DNA from: Minwuia sp.
GTDB taxonomy: Bacteria > Pseudomonadota > Alphaproteobacteria > Minwuiales > Minwuiaceae
Assembly (NCBI GenBank): GCA_029213165.1
Contig: JARGNO010000009.1
Coordinates: forward strand, 38,428 to 94,539
DNA length: 56,112 bases
Direction: 5' to 3'
Below the pieces are notes generated by a model. The model worked only from the letters and a program-made list of their open reading frames with translations. It had not been told where the DNA came from and made no database searches. The position numbers and the translations under genes are program-made. Position 1 is the stretch's first letter. Each line of letters opens with the position of its first letter. This document shows, piece by piece, positions 15,124-23,685 of this stretch.

Positions 15124-16335
15124 TCAGTTTTCCAGCGCTGCCTTGATGTGCGCGGCGTCATACCCCTGTTCGCCGAGTATCTCCGCCCCGTGCTGGCCAA
15201 GTCGCGGGGCCGGGCTGGACGATACGGGCTGGGTTTCGGACCAGGTGGCCGGGTATGCCATCTGCCGAATCAATCCTTCACTCGGATGTTCGACCTCCCG
15301 GAAGAATCCGACGTCCGCCAGGTGCGGGTCCGCGATCAGATCATCCAGATCGTTCAGTGGACCGGCTGGAACGTCGAGACGCTCGAAGGTTTCCAGCCAC
15401 TCGGCGGTGGTGCGTGTCAGCAGCAGCTCGGCCAGTTCGCCGTAGAGGCTGCCGATGTTCTCGGTCCTGCTGGTCATGGAGCGATAGCGCGGATCATTGT
15501 TGAATGCGTCCTCCTGACCCATATCGCGCATGAAGTCGCGCCAGTGCCTGTCGGTATAGAGCATGACGCAGACATGGCCGTCCTTCGTCGGGAAGGGGCG
15601 GCGATCCGGAACCAGCAGCCGGGGATAGCCGCTCGGCCCCAGATCGGGACTGAAGGTCGCGCCACCCATGTGATCGCCCAGGACGAAGCTGGCCATCATC
15701 TCGAACATGGGCATGTCGATGCGCTGGCCCTTTCCGGTGCGAAGCTGGTGCACCAGTGCCGCGTTGATCTGGCCCACGGCCCAGAGTGCCACCCCGCGAT
15801 CCACAAGCGGCGTCGGGGCGTAGGCGGGCGGGTGCCCGCTGGCCCGATGGGACAGGGCAGGGATCGCCACGCCGCCCTGGATCAGGTCGTCGAAGGCGGG
15901 CTTGGCCGCATTGCGTCCGTCCTGGCCATAGCCGAACAGACCGGCGTAGATCAGGCGCGCATTCATTTCATGAACCCGCTCCCAGCCCAGTCCCAGCCGC
16001 GCCATCACCTGCGGACGGCGGTTGTAGATCAGCACATCCGCATCGCGCAGCAGGTCGAGCATGGCTGCATGGGCAGCAGGTCGTTTCAGGTCGAGAACGA
16101 TGCTGCGCTTGCTGCGGTTCACGTTCAGGAAGATCGAGCCCATGCCGGGATTGCGCATCGGGCCGATGCCACGTACCGGATCGCCCCCCGGCGCCTCCAC
16201 CTTGATCACATCCGCGCCCATGTCGCCGAGGATCTGGCTGGTGTAGGGGGCCATGAGCATGTTCGTCAGATCGATCACCCGGATGCCAGCCAGCGGTCGC
16301 AGGCCTGTCTCCGGCAGCTTCGAGCTTGCTGTCAT
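15124..16335 (-). CDS. CaiB/BaiF (family III) CoA-transferase
   Basis: About 403 residues from ATG 16335, two bases after the dehydrogenase stop; a TTG at 16341 is the alternative. Family III enzymes move CoA between carboxylic acids through an aspartyl intermediate. Signatures: LRPLAGIRVIDLTNMLMAPYTSQILGDMGADVIKVE, NRSKRSIVLDLKRP, DVLIYNRRP and GLFGYGQDGRNAAKPAFDDLIQ, and the C-terminal DDLIADPHLADVGFF. Within this operon it should activate the free acid that the dehydrogenase, hydratase and lyase then process, with succinyl-CoA or acetyl-CoA as likely donor. Confidence 0.93.
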   Translation of the reverse strand: MTASSKLPETGLRPLAGIRVIDLTNMLMAPYTSQILGDMGADVIKVEAPGGDPVRGIGPMRNPGMGSIFLNVNRSKRSIVLDLKRPAAHAAMLDLLRDADVLIYNRRPQVMARLGLGWERVHEMNARLIYAGLFGYGQDGRNAAKPAFDDLIQGGVAIPALSHRASGHPPAYAPTPLVDRGVALWAVGQINAALVHQLRTGKGQRIDMPMFEMMASFVLGDHMGGATFSPDLGPSGYPRLLVPDRRPFPTKDGHVCVMLYTDRHWRDFMRDMGQEDAFNNDPRYRSMTSRTENIGSLYGELAELLLTRTTAEWLETFERLDVPAGPLNDLDDLIADPHLADVGFFREVEHPSEGLIRQMAYPATWSETQPVSSSPAPRLGQHGAEILGEQGYDAAHIKAALEN

Positions 16336-16337
16336 GG

Positions 16338-17504
16338 TCAATAGGACTTCGGCAGGCCCAGCACCCGCTCCGCCACGTAGCAGAGGATCAGGTGCGGAGT
16401 GATCGGGGCAATGCGATGGATCAGCGCCTCCCTCAGATAGCGTTCCACGTGATATTCCTTCGCGTAGCCCATGCCGCCATGGGTCAGGATGGCGGCGTTG
16501 CAGGCCTTGAAGGTGGCTTCGCCCGCCAGGTACTTCGCGGCATTGGCGAAGGAGCCGCTGTCCTCCCCCCTGTCGTAGAGCTGCGCGGCCCGGAAGACCA
16601 TCAGGTTTGCGGCCTCGAGTTCCATCCAGTTCTCCGCCAGCGGATGCTGGATGGCCTGGTTCATGCCGATGGGACGGCCGAAGACCTCGCGTTCCTTGGC
16701 ATAGTTCGTGGCGCGTCGCAGGGCGGCACGGCCCAGTCCCACCAGTCCGGCGGCAATCAGGATCCGCTCCGGGTTGATGCCATGCAGCAGATAGCGGAAT
16801 CCCTTGCCCTCATCCACGATCCGATTCTCTACCGGACTTTCCAGTCCATCAATGAAAACCTGATTGGAATCAACGCACTTCCTGCCCATCTTGTCGATCT
16901 GCCTGATCTCCACCTTCGACCTGTCCAGATCGGTGAAGAACAGGCTGAGTCCATCTATCGGCTTCTCCGTATCCGCTTCGTCAGTCGTGCGGGCTATCAG
17001 CATGATCTTGTTGGCAACCTGCGCGGTGCTGATCCATGTCTTCTGGCCATGCACGATGTAGCGGTCGCCCTTCCGCACCGCCCGCGTCTTCAGCCGTGTA
17101 GTGTCGAGGCCGGTATTCGGTTCCGTGACGCCGAAGCAGGCAATGTCGTCGCGTTTGATGACCGGCGGCAGCATCCGCCGCTTCTGCTCTTCAGTACCGT
17201 AGCGGACGACCGGATTCAGACCGAAGATGCCGAGGCTGACGGAGGATACGCCGCCGTTGCCTGCGCCGGACTGGGAGATGGCCTGCATCAGGATCGCCGC
17301 CTCCGTGATGCCGAGGCCCGATCCGCCATATTCCTCCGGCATTGCGATGCCCATGAAGCCCTGATCCGCGATGGCGCGGCAGAAGTCTTCCGGGAACTGT
17401 CCGTCCGTGTCCCGCGCCAGCCAGTAGTCATCATCGAAGTTGCTGCACAGGCGTTCCACGCTGTCGCGGATCTGCAGTTGCTCCGGTGTGAAGTCGATGC
17501 TCAT
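16338..17504 (-). CDS. Acyl-CoA dehydrogenase
   Basis: 388 residues; FAD enzyme that makes a 2,3-enoyl-CoA and passes electrons to ETF. MSIDFTPEQLQIRDSVERL opens the N-terminal helical domain; CFGVTEPNTGLDTTRLKTRA and KTWISTAQVANKIMLIAR form the middle beta domain; AILTHGGMGYAKEYHVERYLREALIHRIAPIT closes the C-terminal domain. The usual catalytic Glu of a YEGT motif is absent (RIAPIT instead). A Glu in GINPERILIAAG matches the helix-G position used by isovaleryl- and long-chain-type enzymes, so activity is likely. The start overlaps the IclR stop by ATGA, a direct coupling of regulator and enzyme. Confidence 0.93.
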   Translation of the reverse strand: MSIDFTPEQLQIRDSVERLCSNFDDDYWLARDTDGQFPEDFCRAIADQGFMGIAMPEEYGGSGLGITEAAILMQAISQSGAGNGGVSSVSLGIFGLNPVVRYGTEEQKRRMLPPVIKRDDIACFGVTEPNTGLDTTRLKTRAVRKGDRYIVHGQKTWISTAQVANKIMLIARTTDEADTEKPIDGLSLFFTDLDRSKVEIRQIDKMGRKCVDSNQVFIDGLESPVENRIVDEGKGFRYLLHGINPERILIAAGLVGLGRAALRRATNYAKEREVFGRPIGMNQAIQHPLAENWMELEAANLMVFRAAQLYDRGEDSGSFANAAKYLAGEATFKACNAAILTHGGMGYAKEYHVERYLREALIHRIAPITPHLILCYVAERVLGLPKSY

Positions 17505-18358
17505 GAATTCTCCCTCCCCAGGGCTGTCTCACGTACGTCTGTCTGACCCGGCACGAATCCGAAAGCCTCGCAGCGCCCGGCGGCTCGGCGCATCGCCGCT
17601 TCATGCTGTACCGCAGACAGCCTCATGCGTTCGCTCGGTCCAGCGATCAGGACGGTTGCCGCCACATCTCCGTCAGGGCCGAACACGGGGACCGCGAGTC
17701 CGCTGGCACCGGCGATACGCTCATCCGAGGTGCGCGACAGTCCGTCCTCGCGGATCCGATTCAGTTCCGTCAGCAGCTTTCGCCGGTCTGTGATGGTGGT
17801 CGGCGTAAAGCGCGTGCGATGGACACTGTCCAGGTACCTGTCCAGGTGTGATGGTTCCATGTAGGCCAGCAGCAACTTGCCGCCTGCAGTGCAGTGCAAC
17901 TCTCGCTGATCGCCGGGGCCGACCGTATAGCGAATGGGATTCAGGCACTCCACCCGGTCGAGATAGGTAATCATCTGCTGGTCTGCGGAAAGTATGCCCA
18001 GTACGGCGGTCTCGCCTGTTTCGGTCATCAGTTCGGAAAGCACGGGGCGCAGGATGTCCACCATCTGCTCCCCGAACACAGCATGTGTCGCCAGACGCAG
18101 GAACCGAAGGCCAAGGGAATAGGTCCCGTCGGGTTCCCGATGCACGCATCCCTCATCCAGCAGCCCCTGCAGCAATCCCAGCAGGCTGGACTTGGGGGCG
18201 CCTGTCGCGTCGGCAATGTCATTCAGGCTGACACTGCCCCTGTCACCGCCGCGCGCAGCGACCAGCCGTTCCAGGATCAGCAACATGCGCCCGATGGACT
18301 GCGGGGCAGGGCGTCTGGCGGGGATGTCGCTTGGTTCAGGATCAGCATTTGTGCGCAT
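17501..18358 (-). CDS. IclR-family transcriptional regulator
   Basis: 285 residues: N-terminal winged helix-turn-helix (about residues 20-90, with SVSLNDIADATGAPKSSLLGLLQGL as the recognition region) and a C-terminal effector-binding GAF-like domain (MVDILRPVLSELMTETGETAVLGIL.. IRYTVGPGDQRELHCTAGGKLLLAY.. ASGLAVPVFGPDGDVAATVLIAG). It is the first gene of the acd-caiB-maoC-lyase-crotonase operon, overlapping acd by 4 bases. A nested palindrome covers its own start codon, so it likely controls itself and the operon. The ligand is probably a CoA-pathway acid of that operon, which is inferred. Confidence 0.93.
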   Translation of the reverse strand: MRTNADPEPSDIPARRPAPQSIGRMLLILERLVAARGGDRGSVSLNDIADATGAPKSSLLGLLQGLLDEGCVHREPDGTYSLGLRFLRLATHAVFGEQMVDILRPVLSELMTETGETAVLGILSADQQMITYLDRVECLNPIRYTVGPGDQRELHCTAGGKLLLAYMEPSHLDRYLDSVHRTRFTPTTITDRRKLLTELNRIREDGLSRTSDERIAGASGLAVPVFGPDGDVAATVLIAGPSERMRLSAVQHEAAMRRAAGRCEAFGFVPGQTDVRETALGRENS

Positions 18359-18382
18359 AAACGAATGTTATGCGCATATGCG
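18352..18382. promoter_or_regulatory. Nested inverted repeats over the iclR start: candidate operator
   Basis: TGCGCATAA (18352-18360) and TTATGCGCA (18368-18376) form a perfect 9-bp inverted repeat with a 7-base spacer. A second perfect palindrome CGCATATGCG (18373-18382) overlaps its right arm, so the octamer TGCGCATA or its complement appears three times in 31 bases. The iclR start codon lies inside the left arm. IclR proteins usually bind short palindromes at their own promoters, so autoregulation is a reasonable reading. Confidence 0.6.
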
Positions 18383-18390
18383 AACACAAT

Positions 18391-19284
18391 TCAAGGCCTG
18401 CTGCGTGGTGCCATTCCGACAGCGGCCTTCTTCCGTGCCAGCTGGGCCTCCCGCCGTGTCGTGTAGACCGTGGCGATGAAGATGATCGCTGCGCCAGCCC
18501 ACATCCATGGATCGGGAACCTCGGCGAAAGCCCACCAGGCCAGTCCGACGGACAGTGGCAGACGCACGAAATCAAAGACCTGCGCCAGACTGGCATCGCC
18601 AGCAGAGATCGCGCGCTGGATGCCGTACATGTTCATGTTCGCCGCGATGCCGAGGCCGATGATCCACAGCCATTCCTCACCCTGCGGCACCTGCCAGAAG
18701 ATCACGGCGGGGACGAAGGAAATCGGCAGGTTGAAGATCGAAAGCATCAGGATGACGAGTTCCGGCCCCTCCGAGGCGGAGAGGCGCTTGCCGAAGATCA
18801 CGACAAAGCCGAACAGGATCGACGAGGCGATGGCCAGGATCGCGCCCAGGCTGATGGCTTCCTGACCTGGTCGCAACATGACCAGTACACCCAGAAAGCC
18901 GACGGCCAGTGCGGCAACCCGTCTGGGTCCGACCTTTTCCTTCAGCATCACCGCTGCCAGCAGGGTGGTGAAGAGTGGCGCGGTGAAGGTGATGGCTGTC
19001 GCCTCACCTATCGGGATCAGTACCGCCGACCAGAGCAGCATGAGTGACGAGGCCACCATCACCACCGACCGCAATGCGAACAGCGGCAGCCGCTTCGTGC
19101 GCATCGCACCGAAGCCGACGCGCATGATCCACGGCGCGAACATCAGGATGGAGAAGATGCTGCGCCAGAAGTTCAGCACGAACGGATCAAGGCTGGCCGA
19201 CAGGTGCCGGACAATGACCATGATCAGGGCAAAGCCGACCGCCCCGAAGAGCATCCAGGCGGCAACGATCAGGGGACGTGGCAT
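18391..19284 (-). CDS. EamA/DMT-family transporter
   Basis: 297 residues with about ten predicted hydrophobic helices in two EamA repeats: LIVAAWMLFGAVGFALIMVIVRHLS and later LAIASSILFGFVVIFGKRLS, plus the characteristic PLFTTLLAAVMLKEKVGPRRVAALAVGFLGVLVMLRPG and VGLAWWAFAEVPDPWMWAGAAIIFIATVY. Drug/metabolite transporters of this type export amino acids or small metabolites. It lies 32 bases before iclR and 18 after gshA on the same strand, so it could be cotranscribed with either. The substrate cannot be told. Confidence 0.9.
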   Translation of the reverse strand: MPRPLIVAAWMLFGAVGFALIMVIVRHLSASLDPFVLNFWRSIFSILMFAPWIMRVGFGAMRTKRLPLFALRSVVMVASSLMLLWSAVLIPIGEATAITFTAPLFTTLLAAVMLKEKVGPRRVAALAVGFLGVLVMLRPGQEAISLGAILAIASSILFGFVVIFGKRLSASEGPELVILMLSIFNLPISFVPAVIFWQVPQGEEWLWIIGLGIAANMNMYGIQRAISAGDASLAQVFDFVRLPLSVGLAWWAFAEVPDPWMWAGAAIIFIATVYTTRREAQLARKKAAVGMAPRSRP

Positions 19285-19302
19285 GATCTGGCGGTCAGTC
19301 GG

Positions 19303-20688
19303 TCAGTAGGCGTTTTCGTGGAACACGCGACGCAGGTCGCCATTCCATTCGCCGTTGAACTTCGCCAGCAGATCCTCTGCCGGGGTCATGCCGGTTTCGA
19401 CGATGCGTTTCAGGGTGCCGATGAAGTGGCGTTCATCCTGCCCCATGCCATCCTCACGATGGCGATTGATCAGTCCGCGTTCGGCGATTGCCACCGATTC
19501 CCGTGCCACATCCAGTACGGTCCGCCCGCCGGGGGCAGGGGCCTTCAGCCCATGTGTCGGTACGGCATTGCGCATGGCATCGACGTCGTCGGCCGTCCAG
19601 TTGCGGATCAGTGCGGCAGCTTCGCCGCGTGAGGTGTCATCGTACAGCAACCCGACCCAGAAGGCGGGCAAGGCGCAAATGCTGCGCCACGGGCCGCCGT
19701 CGGCACCGCGCATTTCCAGAAACCGCTTCATGCGGACTTCGGGAAACAGTGTGGTCAGATGGTTGTCCCAGTCCTTGATCGTCGGCTTCTCCCCCGGCAG
19801 GGCGGGCAGCTTGCCAGCCAGGAAATCCCGGAAAGATTGGCCCGCAGCCTCGACGTACTTGCCATCACGGAAGACGAAGTACATCGGCACATCAAGGGCG
19901 TAGTCGGCATACTGCTCGAACCCGAAGCCGTCATCGAAGATGAAGGGCAGGTTGCCGCTGCGGTCCGGGTCAGTGTCCGTCCAGACGTGACTGCGGCTGC
20001 TGAGCATGCCCGTCGGCTGTCCCTCCCTGAACGGGGAGTTGGCGAACAGCGCGGTCGCGATCGGCTGCAAGGCCATGCCGATGCGGAATTTCTCCACCAT
20101 GTCGGCTTCGGATGCGAAGTCGAGGTTCACCTGGATGGTGCAGGTCCGGTACATCATGTCGAGGCCGAGGTTGCCCTTGGTCTGCATGTAGCGGGTCATG
20201 ATGTCGTAGCGGGCTTTCGGCATCATGGATATCTCGTCCCGGCGCGCCAGCGGATGATGCCCAAGCCCGATGAAACCGATCCCGAGTTCGCTGGAGACGG
20301 CTTTCACCTGATCCAGGTGTGTGTTCACCTCACCACAGGTCTGGTGCAGCGTGGAAAGCGGCGCCCCTGAAAGTTCGAGTTGTCCACCCGGTTCCAGGCT
20401 GATGGCCTGACCGTCCATGGACATGGCGATGGCGTAACCACCCTCGATGACAGGTTCCCAGCCGAAACGCTCCAGCCCCTTGAACAGCGCCTTGATACCG
20501 GCGGGACCGTCATAGGGAATGGGTTTCAGGGTCTCCAGATCGAAGCCGAACTTCTCGTGCTCAGTCCCGATGACCCAGCGGTCAGCCGGCTTGCAGCCGG
20601 AGGCGAGGAAGTCGATCAGCTGCGTGCGATTCTCGACAATCGTTGACGAGTGCGCGCGGGCTTCCTCGCTATCCAGCATGGTCGACAT
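19303..20688 (-). CDS. gshA: Glutamate-cysteine ligase (plant-type GCS2 family)
   Basis: 461 residues. First step of glutathione synthesis: ATP-dependent joining of Glu and Cys. It shows the alphaproteobacterial/plant form: WVIGTEHEKFGFD near the N-terminus (catalytic acidic residues), MDGQAISLEPGGQLELSGAPLSTLHQT, GLGHHPLARRDEI, MYRTCTIQVNLDF and PFREGQPTGMLSSRSHVW. Start ATG 20688. rsmE lies 94 bases upstream on the same strand, a common alphaproteobacterial pairing. Confidence 0.95.
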   Translation of the reverse strand: MSTMLDSEEARAHSSTIVENRTQLIDFLASGCKPADRWVIGTEHEKFGFDLETLKPIPYDGPAGIKALFKGLERFGWEPVIEGGYAIAMSMDGQAISLEPGGQLELSGAPLSTLHQTCGEVNTHLDQVKAVSSELGIGFIGLGHHPLARRDEISMMPKARYDIMTRYMQTKGNLGLDMMYRTCTIQVNLDFASEADMVEKFRIGMALQPIATALFANSPFREGQPTGMLSSRSHVWTDTDPDRSGNLPFIFDDGFGFEQYADYALDVPMYFVFRDGKYVEAAGQSFRDFLAGKLPALPGEKPTIKDWDNHLTTLFPEVRMKRFLEMRGADGGPWRSICALPAFWVGLLYDDTSRGEAAALIRNWTADDVDAMRNAVPTHGLKAPAPGGRTVLDVARESVAIAERGLINRHREDGMGQDERHFIGTLKRIVETGMTPAEDLLAKFNGEWNGDLRRVFHENAY

Positions 20689-20782
20689 GGGCGATTCACT
20701 CCGAAGCGTTTTCTTGTTCCGGGAACTTAGGGCGCGGGGCAGACGGATGGAAGGGCAAGCGGTCAGTTAGTGGCCATGCGCC

Positions 20783-21565
20783 TCAATCCCGCCAGCCTGC
20801 GTCGCCGCCGCGCCAGTCACCCAGATGCGCCTGCCACATCGTCAGCATCGCAAAGACTGCCGTGTCCGCGCGCAGCAGGCGTGGCCCCAGACTGACGGGC
20901 ACGCAGTCGGCCAGGGCACGCGCCCTGACCTTCTCCGCCTCCTCGAAGCCGCCCTCCGGTCCGATCAGAACTGCCGCAGGCCGACCCCTGTCCACCTGCT
21001 TCGCCTCCTTCGCCAGTGCCTCTGCTATCGGTGTGGCGTCGGCGCGTTCGTCGGCGAGATAGAGGCGGCGACCCGTCGGCCATTCATCCAGCACGGCGGC
21101 AAGGTCGCGGGGTTCGGCGACTTCCGGCACGGTCAGCCGTTCACATTGTTCAGCGGCCTCCATGGCGTTGGCCTGCAGACGCTCCGTATTGACACGGCTG
21201 ACAACGGTACGGCGGGTGATGACAGGCAGGACGCGGGAGACACCGAGTTCCCCCGCCTTCTCCGCAATGGCATCGACACGCTTGCCCTTGATGGGCGCGA
21301 ACAGCAGCCAGAGGTCAGGTTCTGCCACCTGCGTTCGCAATTGCTCCGTCAGCGCGATCTCGGCGCCCTGGCGGCTCATGTGATCGATCACGCCCCGCCA
21401 CTCGCCATCGCAGCCATTGAACAGCTTCACCGTCGCGCCGGCCCCCAGCCGCAGCACCTTGCCCAGGTAGTGATGCTGATTGCCGGTCAGGGTCAGGGCC
21501 TGATCCGGTTTCAGGTCTGCATCGATGAACAGTCGCGGTTCGGTCACGTCACGCATCCCCTGCAT
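20783..21565 (-). CDS. rsmE: 16S rRNA (uracil-1498-N3)-methyltransferase RsmE
   Basis: 260 residues, SPOUT-class methyltransferase acting on the small ribosomal subunit. RLFIDADLKPDQALTLTGNQHHYLGKVLRLGAGATVKLFNG is the N-terminal PUA-like domain; PIKGKRVDAIAEKAGELGVSRVLPVITRRT and ERLTVPEV follow; the SAM knot is AAVLIGPEGGFEEAEKVRA with SLGPRLLRADTAVFAML. Met1 at 21565 or Met4 at 21556 are both possible starts. Confidence 0.95.
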   Translation of the reverse strand: MQGMRDVTEPRLFIDADLKPDQALTLTGNQHHYLGKVLRLGAGATVKLFNGCDGEWRGVIDHMSRQGAEIALTEQLRTQVAEPDLWLLFAPIKGKRVDAIAEKAGELGVSRVLPVITRRTVVSRVNTERLQANAMEAAEQCERLTVPEVAEPRDLAAVLDEWPTGRRLYLADERADATPIAEALAKEAKQVDRGRPAAVLIGPEGGFEEAEKVRARALADCVPVSLGPRLLRADTAVFAMLTMWQAHLGDWRGGDAGWRD

Positions 21566-21655
21566 GGGCAGTTTGATCGGACAGGCGGTTCAAGGCGCTG
21601 CCGCTTTGCTGATAGTATCCGACATACAGGTGACAGACAGGGTGGGGAGAGTGCA

Positions 21656-22828
21656 ATGCCATACGCGACAGGTCGACTGTTTCACGACGCGGACGCGCAT
21701 ATCATGGAGACGGCGGACTGGCTGCGCGACTATGCGGCGCCGAAGTTCCGTGACCAGTTGCCGGATATCTTCACGGGCGCCCTGGCGCCGGGAGAGCATG
21801 AGCGGGTCAGTGAGGACATCGCCCTGCACAGCGACGAGAGCTACCGCGCGCAGGATGAGGCCGAACTGATGAACCGCAAGAACTGGCGGGCCATCGGTGC
21901 GACGCTGAAGCAGGACCGCCCAAAGGCGCTGGACCTGCTTGGTTTCTCCTCCCAGCTTGTCTTCAACACCTTCACCAACAAGCCGATGCAGGAAGCGGAA
22001 CACGGCACCGACGCAGACTACGCCTATGCCATGGCTGACGCGCACAATCGTGGCATGTTCGATTTCTGCGGCGTGGACCGGCGCCTGCTGTCAACCGCCT
22101 ATGTACCGCTGATGGACCTGGAACGTGCGCCGCAGGTAGCGAAGTCCCTGATACGCGATGGCGCGAATTCCCTGATGGTTGCCGCCGCCTGTCCGAAGGA
22201 CCACAGCCCCAGCCACATCGCCCTGGATGCCGTCTGGGCGCAAGCGGAGGAGGCCGGGGTGCCCATTGTCTTTCATGTCGGGTCCGGCGGCGCCTTCTTC
22301 GACCGCACCTACTTCAGGAATGGCCTGCCGATGGAGAAGGATTTCCATGGTGGTGCCGAGAATTTCCGCTCCATCGACTACATGGCGATCCCCAATCCGG
22401 TGATGCAGACCCTGGCGACCATGATCCTGGATGGCGTCATGGAACGCTTTCCGCGACTGAAGTTCGGGGTGATCGAGATGGGGGCAAGCTGGGTGCCGAG
22501 CTGGATGCGCTATCTCGACAGCGCCTATGACGCTTTCCTGCGGCACGAGAACCGTCTGCAGAAGCTGTCGATGCGGCCTTCCGAATATGTGAAGCGCCAG
22601 ATCAGGGTCACGCCTTACCCGACGGAGGATGTCGGCTGGATCTCGTCGCAGGCGGGTGACGAGGTCTGCCTGTTCTCCTCCGACTATCCGCATGTAGAGG
22701 GTGGACGGAACCCGCTGGGCCGGTTCGAGGCGTCGCTTGCCAACGCCAGTGACACAACGCGGGACCATTTCTTTGCCGGCAACTTTGCTGACATGATGGG
22801 ACCATCGCTGCAACGGGCGCTGAACTGA
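21656..22828 (+). CDS. Amidohydrolase-family (COG2159-like) metal-dependent hydrolase
   Basis: 390 residues from ATG 21656 with GGGGAGA seven bases upstream; the frame is open far upstream through rsmE but that is antisense noise. FHDADAHIMETADWL carries the D-x-H metal pair of the amidohydrolase-2 branch; VPIVFHVGSG holds the strand-5 His; GVIEMGASWVPSWMRYLD and CLFSSDYPHVEGGRNPL hold the C-terminal His/Asp region. Members are hydrolases or nonoxidative decarboxylases of aromatic-like acids. Followed by a crotonase and a CoA-binding protein in the same direction. Substrate unknown. Confidence 0.85.
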   Translation: MPYATGRLFHDADAHIMETADWLRDYAAPKFRDQLPDIFTGALAPGEHERVSEDIALHSDESYRAQDEAELMNRKNWRAIGATLKQDRPKALDLLGFSSQLVFNTFTNKPMQEAEHGTDADYAYAMADAHNRGMFDFCGVDRRLLSTAYVPLMDLERAPQVAKSLIRDGANSLMVAAACPKDHSPSHIALDAVWAQAEEAGVPIVFHVGSGGAFFDRTYFRNGLPMEKDFHGGAENFRSIDYMAIPNPVMQTLATMILDGVMERFPRLKFGVIEMGASWVPSWMRYLDSAYDAFLRHENRLQKLSMRPSEYVKRQIRVTPYPTEDVGWISSQAGDEVCLFSSDYPHVEGGRNPLGRFEASLANASDTTRDHFFAGNFADMMGPSLQRALN

Positions 22829-22861
22829 CCGCTGTGAACCCGATTGCCTGGGGAGGTTGAC

Positions 22862-23683
22862 ATGACCGCTGAGAATGCTGCTTCGAGAGATGTGACCGCG
22901 AACGAGGACCTGTTGCTGCGGGACGACCGTGGCCCGGTCACATGGCTGACACTGAACCGGCCAGACGCCTTCAACAGTCTGTCGACGGGGCTGATGACAC
23001 GGATCCAGCAGGAACTGGATGCGCTGGCCGAGGATCCCGCGTGCCGGGTCATCGTCATTGCCGGGGCAGGGCGCGGTTTCTGTGCCGGGCATGACCTGCG
23101 GGAGGTCCGTGGCAACCAGCAGGATGGCCCATTCATCAAGGCGTTGCTGCAGCAGTGTTCGACGATGATGCAGACCATCGTCAATCATCCGAAGCCTGTC
23201 ATCGCACGTGTGCACGGGATCGCCACGGCCGCCGGCTGCCAGCTTGTCGCCAGTGCCGATCTGGCCATTGCTGCGGAAGACGCGAAGTTCGCGACGCCGG
23301 GGGTCAACATCGGGCTGTTCTGTCATACGCCGATGGTGGCTCTGGGACGCAACGTCAGCCGCAAGCACGCCATGGAGATGCTGCTGACCGGGGAGCTGAT
23401 GAGCGCCGGGGATGCGGTGCGCTTCGGCCTGATCAACCGGACGGCACCGGCTGGGGAACTGGATGAAGCGGTGACCGCGATGGCGGAGCGGATCGCGTCG
23501 AAATCGTCCTACACGCTGAAAGTCGGCAAGCAGGCGTTCTATCGCCAGTTGGAGGCACCGGACCTGAATGCCGCCTATGACTATGCCTCCGGCGTGATGA
23601 TGGAAAACATGGTTGCCCGCGACGCCAACGAAGGCATCCAGGCCTTCATCGACAAGCGCCCTCCGGTCTGGGAGGACCGCTGA
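22862..23683 (+). CDS. Enoyl-CoA hydratase
   Basis: 273 residues from ATG 22862, preceded by GGGGAGG; an in-frame TTG at 22844 would overlap that ribosome site. Complete crotonase fold: WLTLNRPDAFNSLSTGLM, IVIAGAGRGFCAGHDLREV (first oxyanion hole), RVHGIATAAGCQLVASADLAIAAEDAKFATPGVNIGLFCHTPMVALGRNV. The Gly of the second oxyanion hole (AAGCQL) is present; the Glu expected in GG-E or PE-L positions is not clear-cut, so it may be an isomerase or hydrolase. Three bases separate it from the next gene. Confidence 0.9.
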   Translation: MTAENAASRDVTANEDLLLRDDRGPVTWLTLNRPDAFNSLSTGLMTRIQQELDALAEDPACRVIVIAGAGRGFCAGHDLREVRGNQQDGPFIKALLQQCSTMMQTIVNHPKPVIARVHGIATAAGCQLVASADLAIAAEDAKFATPGVNIGLFCHTPMVALGRNVSRKHAMEMLLTGELMSAGDAVRFGLINRTAPAGELDEAVTAMAERIASKSSYTLKVGKQAFYRQLEAPDLNAAYDYASGVMMENMVARDANEGIQAFIDKRPPVWEDR

Positions 23684-23685
23684 CC

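Noticed and set aside
14398-16344. A 648-codon open frame on the + strand
   Set aside because: Antisense to the lyase, MaoC and CaiB genes, all of which have clear family signatures and coupled starts on the minus strand.
16326-17546. A 406-codon open frame on the + strand
   Set aside because: Antisense to the acyl-CoA dehydrogenase gene, whose protein is complete and well conserved.
20825-21655. Long N-terminal extension of the amidohydrolase
   Set aside because: This part runs antisense through rsmE; the ATG at 21656 with a good ribosome site gives the standard family start.
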